A stretch of 64,000 nucleotides of DNA from Ahaetulla prasina. Its lineage: Eukaryota > Chordata > Lepidosauria > Squamata > Colubridae. A program made the translations under genes and the position numbers. The notes below the pieces were generated by a model, which was not told where the DNA came from, made no database searches, and saw nothing but the letters and a program-made list of their open reading frames with translations. Below, piece by piece: positions 56,212 through 64,000 of this stretch (positions within the stretch are counted from its first letter, which is position 1; the number at the start of each line of letters is the position of its first letter). The stretch covers positions 366,129,233-366,193,232 of the forward strand of contig NC_080539.1 of the NCBI RefSeq assembly GCF_028640845.1, written 5' to 3'.

Positions 56212-56219
56212 TACGTCAC
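56212..56219. promoter_or_regulatory. CRE-like site TACGTCAC
   Basis: Contains the CREB/ATF core TGACGTA on the minus strand, about 90 nt upstream of the presumed UBA52 cap site and 14 nt from the X-box. Confidence 0.45.
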
Positions 56220-56232
56220 AGTCGTTGCCCGG

Positions 56233-56246
56233 GTTACCACGGCAAC
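56233..56246. promoter_or_regulatory. RFX X-box GTTACCACGGCAAC
   Basis: Fits the RFX consensus GTNRCC-N2-RGYAAC exactly (GTTACC, AC, GGCAAC). It lies about 110 nt upstream of the presumed UBA52 start within the CpG island. X-boxes are hallmarks of RFX-regulated, often ciliary, promoters, so it may also serve a divergent gene. Confidence 0.55.
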
Positions 56247-56389
56247 GCCTAGGCCTCAACCCCGCCTCCGGAAGTCACGCGCTTTCATAGAGTTATGAAA
56301 AAGTTAGAAGAGCCCTGCAGCTTTTGTGGGGAGGAGGAGGCGGGAGGGAATTGCGAGTTTTCTCATTTCGGAAGATCAAATCTGATGCC

Positions 56390-56850
56390 TTCAGAAGTTG
56401 TGGGTGCCCTATCAATGGAGGCTTGTAAAAAGGGACCGGACAACCCTTTGTCTGAAATGGTATAGTGCAGGGGTCTCCAACCTTGGTCCCTTTAAGAGTT
56501 GTCCACAAGTCCACGTGGGTGCAGGAGTAGGGAATTGTGGCCCTTTTTTTATGACTTGTGGACTTCCACTCCCAGAATTCTGCAGCAAGCAAAGCCAGCA
56601 AGCATGGCTGGCTCAGGAATTCTGGGAGTGGAAGTCCACAAGTCATAAAAGGGCCATAGTTCCCCACCTCTGTATAGTAGCGTCTTCTGTTCTTGCAGAG
56701 GATTGGACTTGATCGGGGTCTCCAACCTTGGCAACTTTAAGACTCGTGGACTGAGGAATTCTGGGAGTTGCAGTCCACGAGTCTTAAAATTGCCAAGGTT
56801 GGAGACCCCTGGACTAGATGACCTCCAATATACCTTCCAACTCTGATATG
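56390..56850 (+). mobile_element. CR1 tail broken by two palindromic MITEs
   Basis: CR1 pieces at 56390-56467, 56673-56716 and 56813-56850. MITEs at 56468-56672 (CAGGGGTCTCCAACC, flanks sharing GTATAGT) and about 56717-56812 (GGGGTCTCCAACC to GGTTGGAGACCCCTG). Confidence 0.8.
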
Positions 56851-57499
56851 TTCTGTCTCTCAGAACATTTGTAAAAGAAGCAAGATTTATTGGGTGGGTG
56901 GGGTGGGGTGGGGTGGAAATCTTAAAATATCTAAAAGTCCAATGCTATTCTAAGCTGCCAGATCTGAGAAGCAGTAATTGGCATTTTTCTGCCTTCTTTT
57001 GCTGTCATCCAATACTCTCCTGGAGTTCCACAAGCCAGATCTGCTCATCCCAGTATTGCCTTTCAGAGATTTTTGTCCTGATGTATCAGTTCATGTTTGA
57101 CATTGCCAAGCGGTCTCCCCTCCAAAGACTAGCCATGCCTGCTTAGCTTTTCAAGAGTTGGTTAGAGGCTGCTGCCACCCACTTAGACTGACTGGGAAGA
57201 AAGATGGGATGTAAAATCTAGAGCAATTCTGGAAGTTAAAGTCCACATAACTTAAAGCGGCTGAGGTTAAGAACCACTGATCTAGAGCCAAAGCGAATAC
57301 AGGCTGAACCTATTTTGACAATATGCTGATTACAAAGCATATTTTACCAGTAACCTTATGTCTCAGTTCCATCATGAATTCTGATATTGACTCCTTCAGT
57401 AACCTGCAGCCAGGGAAGGAAAGCATTACAAGATTGTTGTACATTTATTTTCTTAAAATTAGACCTCCAAAATGTATCTTCAGTGCTGTACATGTGGCT
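56851..57499. other. nothing recognised except a MITE arm
   Basis: 57225-57285 is a half palindromic MITE (AAGTTAAAGTCCACATAAC). The remainder shows no exon of the expected neighbour KXD1. Confidence 0.4.
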
Positions 57500-57938
57500 C
57501 AGAGATGGACTTCAGCAGGTTCTGATCAGTTCTGGAGAACCAGTAGCGGAAATTTTGAGTAGTTCAGAGAACCGGTAGTAAAAATTCTGACTGGCCCCGC
57601 CCCCATCTATTCTCTGCCTCCCAAGTCCCAGCTGATCAGGAGGAAATAGGGATTTTGCAGTAACTTTCCTCTGGAGTGGGGTGGGAATGGAGATTTTGCA
57701 GTAACTTTCCACTGGAACGGGGAGGGAATGGGGATTTTGCAGTAACCTTCCCCTGGAGCGGGGTGGGAATGGGGATTTTGCAGTAATCTTCCCCTGGAGT
57801 GGGGAGGGAATGGGGATTTTGCAGTAACCTTCTCCTGGAGTGGGGTGGGAATGGAGATTTTACAGTATCCTTCCCCTGCCACGCCCACCAAGCCACACCC
57901 ACAGAACCGGTAGTAAAAAAATTTGAAACCCACCACTG
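57500..57938. mobile_element. hAT MITE family A with tandem expansion
   Basis: Ends CAGAGATGGACTTCAG and GAAACCCACCACTG, flanks ATGTGGCT/ATGTGGAT (7 of 8). About 57640-57870 has five to six units of roughly 40 bp (TGGGGATTTTGCAGTAACCT). Confidence 0.88.
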
Positions 57939-57946
57939 ATGTGGAT

Positions 57947-58803
57947 ATAGGAATCTGATAGTGAGATGCCTAGGACTGATTACTGTGCCAAATTCTAGAT
58001 ATTTAGCAGGGGGACATAATAGCGCTGGTGGCTTGTGCTGGATACACAAGTGGCAGATGTCACTGGGGGCTTCCATAGTGTCTGCTTTTCAGATAACCAT
58101 GGAAACCGGGCTTTAGGGAGCAGCTGGCTTTGTAGATCACCAGACTGGCATTGAGTGGAGCTGATAAGAATTTGATTTCTGAATTTGAGAGAGGGGCTTT
58201 GTCCACCGCAAAATATAACTCTTCAGATAATTCAGGGAAAGCAAAACCCATTCATTACAGGAGGTTAAGTCTTTTTATAGGGTGCAGAAACAAATGATAC
58301 ATACATTTGGTATATGTGATACGTCAGAAAGCGAGCGATCAAACAATAAAAGACATTGAGCAGTGAAAAACAAGTAGTTCTAGATAACATTCCACAAGTG
58401 GCAAATTTATTAGTTATGTTACTCTTTCCCAGCTGGGTTTGTATCTTTCTTAAAACTTGGGAGTGCATTCAAAGACTTTCTGAATAAGTTCTCTATTGTT
58501 TAGTGCTGAAAAGACAAGTTTTCACATACCAAAAGAAATGGCCTTGGCTAAGAAGAAGAAAAAAACTTGTTCTGAAGTTTTAAAAAAAGGCCTATAATGC
58601 TGTGTTAAAATTGGAGAAAAAAATAAGGCAGGAAAGAAGAAAGAAAGGAAATGGAACTATATCAAATTTAATTGATGACAAATTGGCTGTTGACTTTAAC
58701 AAAATACTGAAAACCGTCAAGATCTATACTGTATACTGCTGATTGTAGAGCAATTGTTTAATACACCGTCCAGGTCAAAGGCTGTCTATCTCTTTGAATA
58801 TCA
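57947..58803. other. nothing recognised
   Basis: Unique-looking, AT-rich towards the right. No exon or repeat identified. Confidence 0.4.
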
Positions 58804-58808
58804 CGTGC

Positions 58809-59354
58809 TGTTGTGACCCAGGCACAAGTAGGTAGTAGGAAACTCAGTCTGCGAAAAAAAAAAACTTTATTCGAACAGCTGAGAATTACTTCATTCCCAG
58901 CGTAGTTCAACTAAATTAAAGCAAATTCCTCCCAACACAAATTCCTCAGTCCTATCGCAAACCTTGGTCCAATTAGGCAAACTGTCAAAGGCCTTTCTTG
59001 GCAAAAGTTCAGAAAACACCGATACGAAACAAATGCAACAAGACAAAGCTATCAATGTTGTTTTCCAGCAAAGAGCCCAAACGCCATTGCTGGTCTTTTA
59101 AGCCTTATGGGAGGGGCCAATCATCTCTTGGCCCTACTCCCAACTTGTCCTTTTTGCTTGAGCTGCTCTTGCCTTCTGGCAGCTCTTCTCATGTGTGGAT
59201 TAGGAACAGGCTCCTCCTGTTCCTCTGCCTCACAACTATCAGTCTATGGAGGCTCTGGAGTCCACACTCACTCCCCAATGGCCCTGGCCTCACCTCAGCC
59301 TCATTGCTGTCCGACTCTGTTGCCAGCTCTGCAGGCTGCTGGCGGACCACAACA
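58809..59354 (-). mobile_element. solo LTR, second family
   Basis: 546 bp from TGTTGTGGTCCGCC to GGGTCACAACA on the minus strand. A minus-strand AATAAA lies at 58866-58871. Flanks CGTGC/CTTGC match at 4 of 5. Confidence 0.85.
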
Positions 59355-59471
59355 CTTGCTAGTGTGGGAAGAAATATCCATCTGGTTCAGTTCCAAGCCG
59401 GGAGAAAGGCACTGGAGACAAAATGGAGGCTGATTGAAAAGAAGGTCCATTTATTGATGAAGCAGAACTAC

Positions 59472-59988
59472 TGTTGTGCCTCGCCCGCCCCCCTCTCCAT
59501 AGCCGGCCCCTCCCATCTCCTGATATCTGAGCCAGAGACTGATAGTGAAGAAGAATGGCCTGGCATGCCTCCAACCTCCAGCCCTGGCACCATGCCCGGA
59601 CAGACTGAGCAAATAAACCTCCCCCCCCCCACAGCGTGTGAGCAAGAAGCCAGCCACGAGCTAGAATTGCCGGCAGCTGAGCAGGAGGACAAAACGTGGA
59701 CAGATCCCCGCTTCCGGAGAATGGAGAGGCGACGTCAGCAAAAGGAAGGGAGGGGCAGGCCTGGATAAGTGCTGAGTCATGGAGCCACACCCCATGGCCT
59801 GTATAAAGGATCTGCTTTTTGGCATTCCTTGAGTCAGGCAAAGTCTAATCTGGTTGCTGAAGTCACACCTTGGATTCCTGCCTGTCCTGAGAACTCTGAC
59901 AGGAATTTGGCAAAGCTGCAGAGGCTTCGTGGCCACGCTTGATACAGACTTCCCAGACCCGGCGTCAGAGGAGGAGTGGGACACGACA
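59472..59988 (+). mobile_element. solo LTR
   Basis: 517 bp from TGTTGTGCCTCGCCC to GGGACACGACA with perfect target duplication ACTAC (59467-59471, 59989-59993). A TATA-like CTGTATAAAGG follows GAGCCACACCCCATGG. Close relative of 13925-14438. The 256-residue open frame crossing this LTR and its neighbour is not a gene. Confidence 0.93.
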
Positions 59989-59993
59989 ACTAC

Positions 59994-60945
59994 CAAGCAC
60001 ATGTGATTCTGGGCAGCTGACCACATGGAGTTGAGAGAGGGAGGTATTTATAACCGTCTCTTGGGCTTTGCACTTGAACTTCCTGTTCCTGTGCATGAAC
60101 ATTTATTCTATTGGCTGTTTTCAGACTCCCATGGGGCCATGTACAAATCCTAGGAGTTTGTCTGAGCTAAGTTTGGTTGAAGTTTGAACTGCTGGGGGTG
60201 GTGCAACACAGGTGATATAACAAGGGGCTTTGGGCAATTCCTATTATGCCTGAGGGTTAATCCTACTTTTGTTGGATCTTGGGGGAAAATATTTGCTTAT
60301 GAATAGAGCTAGCTATTTCTTAAGCGCTGACATTTGTTGAGGGCTGTTAAGAAAGGTGGGGCTGCTTTCCCAAGAGGTTATTTCTCCATTTCTCATCCAG
60401 GGAAATATACTGTTCTGCCTTTTTAATATTTCTCAAAATATTTCATTCTTCTAGGAGAAAGGTGGGTGCTTACATTCTACACTCCCTGGTTGCATTGATT
60501 GCTAATTATCTCATCAGCAGAACTCTTATGATATTGTCCAACAGAGGGCGCTGTAACTCCCGGAATGGTCTTTTTTGTCAACTAACATCCAGTGAAGATA
60601 ATTGAAATTTGTGTTTTTTGCTGTTCTTTTTTTGAGAGCAAACATGTTTGTAAGTTGGGGTGGGTGGGTGGGTGGTGGGAGGGAATCTGGCCATTGCAGC
60701 TGTTGTCCCCAGCATGCCACCAATATAATTACAATCCAGACAACAGAACTGTTTCTAATTTCTGTCATTTCTATTATTTAATGTTTTATAGACAGAAAAA
60801 TATGCTAATCAACTGCAGATTGGAAAGAGAAATAAATTACACTCCTGTATGCCCACACATTGAGCCCTTCCTCAGTAGTAACTCCAGATAAGTTACTCCA
60901 ACACCCATACAGTTTTTCATCACGGGAATTATTGAAGTTGAAATT
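59994..60945. other. nothing recognised
   Basis: No exon, RNA gene or repeat family identified; (GGGT)n near 60658. Confidence 0.4.
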
Positions 60946-60949
60946 TAGT

Positions 60950-61545
60950 ACCGTATTTTTCGCACTATAAGAGGCACTTTTCTCCCCTCCAAAAAAGTGG
61001 GTGGAAATGTCTGTGCATCTTATAAAGTGAATATTGCAGGGGGGGAGGGGGTTGTTGCATTTGCCACCGCCACCTGTCACTGCTGCTGCCTGTCACCACT
61101 GCCACCGTTCGCCGCCACCAGTGAACACTGGAATCCTTGCTGCCGAGCAGCTGATTGGCGGTTGGATTGGCCTCCCGGAATACTGCCAATCAGCTGTTCT
61201 AGGCGGTGGGGATTGCCGCCTCCTCCACCGTTCACTGCTGCCAATTGCTTCCGCCGCCACTGATCGCTGCCGCAGCCGTCAACCACCTCCACCCATTGCC
61301 ACCAATCGTTGCTGCAGCCGCCGATCACTGCTGCCAAATGGCAGAAGCAAATGGCGACGAACGGCAGCGGAGGCGGAGGTAAATGGCGGGGGAGCGCGGG
61401 GGGGTTACACATGCATGCACAGGGGGGTGGGGGGAGCAGGGCGCATAGGGCATGTTGTATTATGGGTGTGGGCACACAAGCGCGCGATCCACCTGCGCTC
61501 CCCCCGCTTTTGGCATGCAACAGCAAAAAAGTTAGCCATCACTGC
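60950..61545. mobile_element. MITE left end joined to GCC-rich repeat
   Basis: TACCGTATTTTTCGCACTATAAG at the left, and AAAAAAGTTAGCCATCACTG at the right as in the 35595 family. The middle (61060-61380) is dense in GCC/ACC triplets. Confidence 0.6.
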
Positions 61546-61960
61546 CCTATACCATTTCAGACAAGTGGCTGGTCCCATCTCTTCTTAAAAACCTCCAATG
61601 TTGGAGCAGCCACAACATTTGGAAGCAAGCTGTTCCTGTGGTTAATTGTTCTCACTGTCAGGAAATTTCTCCTTCATTCTAGGCTGCTTCTATCCTCCCT
61701 CCACTGCTTCTTGTTCTATCCTCAGGTGCTCTGGAGAATAGTTTGACTCTCTCTTCTTTGTGGCAGCCCCTGAGATATCGTGTCACCCCTAGTCCTTCTT
61801 TTCACTAGATTAGACATACCCAATTCCTGCAACTGTTCTTCATGTGTTTTAATCTCCAGTCCCCTAATCATCTTCGTTGCTCTTGTCTGCACTCTTTCCA
61901 GAGACTTTCCAGAGTTTTGTGACAACCAAAACTAGATGCAATATTCCAAGGCATCCATCT
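61546..61960 (-). mobile_element. CR1 LINE 3' end, diverged
   Basis: Minus strand encodes [20 protein letters not shown] and [17 protein letters not shown] with gaps. Confidence 0.85.
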
Positions 61961-61999
61961 AATACTAAGCTGGCAGCAATAGCCAACACCCTAGATCAG

Positions 62000-62415
62000 T
62001 GATGGCTAACTTTTTCCGGACCGAGTGACCAACGTGCTTGTGTGTGCAAATGCGTGTGTGCATGCATTAATCCCCAAAATGCAATGCGTGTGTGGTCCCT
62101 GTGCATGCAGCCCACGCACGTGTGCGTGGCCCCCCATGTGCACTGCTCCCTGCACGTGTCCCCCAGACACGTGGCCACGCCCCCCCTGCATGTGCGGCAC
62201 AGACCTGAAGACTAGTTGGCCGGTGGGAGCTGTGTACGCATGCGCGTTGGAACTGAACTGGGCCAACGGCTTGCGTGCCATCAGAGAGGGTGCTATGTGC
62301 CACCTCTGGCATGCATGCCATAGGTTCGCCATCACGGGTATAGGGTTTCCTGCTTGAGCAGGGGGGTGGACTAGAAGACCTCCAAAGTCCCTTCCAACTC
62401 TGTCATTTTGTTATT
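62000..62415. mobile_element. hAT-like MITE and CR1 tail
   Basis: CAGTGATGGCTAACTTTTTCC at the left and GCATGCCATAGGTTCGCCAT at the right (to 62337), then a plus-strand CR1 tail (TAGAAGACCTCCAAAGTCCC). Confidence 0.8.
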
Positions 62416-62760
62416 CTGGCCTTTGCTTCCCACTATGATGTTGGTAGACTTGCTAGATCCACATGGCTCTGCTAGAGAGAGATCCTTTCCAGCCGTAGGG
62501 TGCTCCAAAATCATTTTTAAAAAATCTGACTGCCAAGAAAGAGCAGATGTATAGAACTGTTTGGAGGGAAATTGGAGAGCTCTGGTCACATTTACTTGGA
62601 CACAGTTCAGAGGGAGGAAGAAACAGAGTAGGAAAAAACAAGATCTAATCATTCCAATCTCTCTGAAACTTCCCAGAGAAAATTTTCATGGCTGTGTTTC
62701 ATACAATGTCTTAATCTAGTTATGGCAAGTGCAGCATTTTCTAGATTCACATCGTTTATT
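62416..62760. other. nothing recognised
   Basis: No exon or repeat identified. Confidence 0.4.
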
Positions 62761-62765
62761 CAACC

Positions 62766-62922
62766 ATGGAAGGAAGGAAGGAAGGAAGGAAGGAAGGAAG
62801 GAAGGAAGGAAGGAAGGAAGGAAGGAAGGAAGGAAGGAAGGAAGGAAGGAAGGAAGGAAGGAAGGAATAGAATAGAATAGAATAGAATAGAATAGAATAG
62901 AATAGAATAGAATAGAATAGAA
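62766..62922 (+). repeat. (GGAA)n and (TAGAA)n arrays at an L3 tail
   Basis: About 25 GGAA units (62766-62866) run directly into about 11 TAGAA units that form the tail of the minus-strand L3 LINE at 62923-63375. Confidence 0.95.
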
Positions 62923-63375
62923 TTTTTTATTGGCCAAGTGTGATTGGACACACAAGGAATTTGTCTTGGTGCATATGCTCTCAGTGTACTTCATCAAGGT
63001 ACAACATTTACAACATAATTGATGGTCAATATATCAATATAAATCATAAGGATTGCCAGCAACAAGTTATAGTCATACAGTCATAAATGGAAAGAGATTG
63101 GTGATGGGAACTATGAGAAGATTAATAGTAGTGCAGATTCAGTAAATAGTTTGACAGTGTTGATGGAATTATTTGTTTAGCAGAGTGATGGCCTTCGGGG
63201 AAAAACTGTTCTTGTGTCTAGTTGTTCTGGTGTGCAGTGCTCTATAGCGTCGTTTTGAGGGTAGGAGTTGAAACAGTTTATGTCCAGGATGCGAGGAGTC
63301 TGTAAATATTTTCACGGCCCTCTTCTTGATTCAGACAGTTATAGAGGTGCAAATGACAGACTCAATAATTCCTCT
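62923..63375 (-). mobile_element. L3/CR1-type LINE 3' end
   Basis: TTTATTGGCCAAGTGTGATTG, then the decayed coding end, and further towards 5' CAGACTCAATAATTCCTCTG. Longer than the copies at 4138 and 5238. Confidence 0.9.
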
Positions 63376-63390
63376 GTAGAAATTATTATT

Positions 63391-63470
<80 letters not shown>

Positions 63471-63472
63471 AA
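63391..63472 (+). repeat. (GAAA)n microsatellite
   Basis: About 20 units at the 5'-truncation side of the L3 LINE. Confidence 0.95.
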
Positions 63473-63479
63473 TTTAAAA

Positions 63480-63970
63480 CTATTAGGCCTAACTTGTATG
63501 AATGCAGATGCTAGGACTTTGCCCAATCTGGTTCAATTTAGTCCACTCCATCCCCATAATCTTGGACTAAAAATCTGTTTTATATTTTTAGCAGATTTTA
63601 AAAGCTGCTTAATATTTTAGAGTGAAATAAGAATTTTTGGTTTGAAATAGGTTAAGGTACTTCATCCAGGGCCATTAACTCTTGCCCGGTGGCCTCAAAT
63701 AAGTCAGAATATTGAGTTATTGTTTATCCTGAACGCAGAAGATAACAGATGAAGCTGCTTTTTTCAAGATGAACCGAGTCAGGGATTTAATCCTGCTTTC
63801 TCCGCTGCTGTGATCTTGTGCAGAGGTGGGCCCAGCTTCCTCCCTTGTAACCTGATAAAAGAAGATGTTGGATAACCATTTGTCGGAAGTGGTGTAGGGT
63901 TTCCTGCCTAAGCAGGGGGTTGGACTAGAAGACCTCCAAAGGCCCTTCCAATTCTGTTATTCTGTTCTAT
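63480..63970. other. unrecognised sequence, then a CR1 tail
   Basis: 63480-63855 shows nothing; 63860-63970 is a plus-strand CR1 end (AAGATGTTGGATAACCATTT). Confidence 0.6.
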
Positions 63971-64000
63971 TCCAAAAAACGAAGCATCTCTGTTCACATC

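Larger units (their letters stand above)
55950..56285 (-). promoter_or_regulatory. UBA52: UBA52 CpG-island promoter
   Basis: This is the densest cluster of CpG in the window, with GC-boxes and repeated GCGGAAG (ETS-type) sites just upstream of the presumed start (56130-56160). It also holds a CRE-like site and an RFX X-box. It is free of transposons, unlike both flanks. Confidence 0.75.

Noticed and set aside
58998..59768. 256-residue open frame
   Set aside because: Crosses two separate LTR insertions in opposite orientation, so it cannot be an ancestral gene.
62766..62951. Open frame of repeated FLPS units
   Set aside because: Translation of (GGAA)n.
57000..64000. KXD1, the gene expected next to UBA52 by human synteny
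   Set aside because: No peptide of that protein was recognised on either strand; it may lie beyond the window.

Overview
The window is vertebrate nuclear DNA, most likely from a snake, probably an advanced (colubroid) one. Three single-copy genes can be read from spliced exons with vertebrate protein sequence: the 3' part of CRLF1 on the + strand, and REX1BD and UBA52 on the - strand. The gene order and orientation (CRLF1 convergent with REX1BD, REX1BD and UBA52 in tandem) match, as I remember it, the block on human 19p13.11 read in reverse. The snake assignment is inferred from the repeats: CR1/L3-type LINE 3' ends with (TAGAA)n tails that have grown into long arrays, tRNA-derived SINEs with a BovB-like 3' end, a SPIN-like hAT element and Penelope-like fragments.

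Layout. 1-3.3 kb: intron, all repeats. 3.3-21.9 kb: four CRLF1 exons (3342-3499, 11812-11980, 18214-18389, 21886-21909) encoding the second cytokine-receptor FNIII domain with WSxWS, the C-terminal helical segment and a short terminal exon; the 5' exons lie before the window. 24.4-38.5 kb: REX1BD, with poly(A) signal, last exon, two middle exons and a first recognisable exon that is present twice in a 1,331-bp tandem duplication. 49.8-56.2 kb: UBA52, complete, five exons, 128 codons, CpG-rich promoter with an RFX X-box and a CRE-like site. 56.3-64 kb: no exon recognised; nested repeats, two LTRs and several microsatellites.

Most of the rest is transposon sequence, often nested two or three deep. 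It includes many copies of a TA-flanked inverted-repeat MITE (ends read CAGGTAGTCCTCGACTTA), several hAT MITE families with 8-bp target duplications, CR1, L3-like and L2-like LINE 3' ends, Penelope-like fragments, tRNA-derived SINEs, four solo LTRs and a decayed Tc1-like element. No intact autonomous transposon was seen.

No new multi-gene system was found. The most unusual observations are the duplicated, phase-symmetric REX1BD exon with signs of gene conversion in its linked CR1, the 1,076-bp tandem duplication in a CRLF1 intron that was later split by a LINE insertion in one copy only, and the stacked insertions that give a relative insertion history. Exon boundaries come from splice consensus and reading phase. 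Family names for repeats are from memory of consensus features, without a library search.
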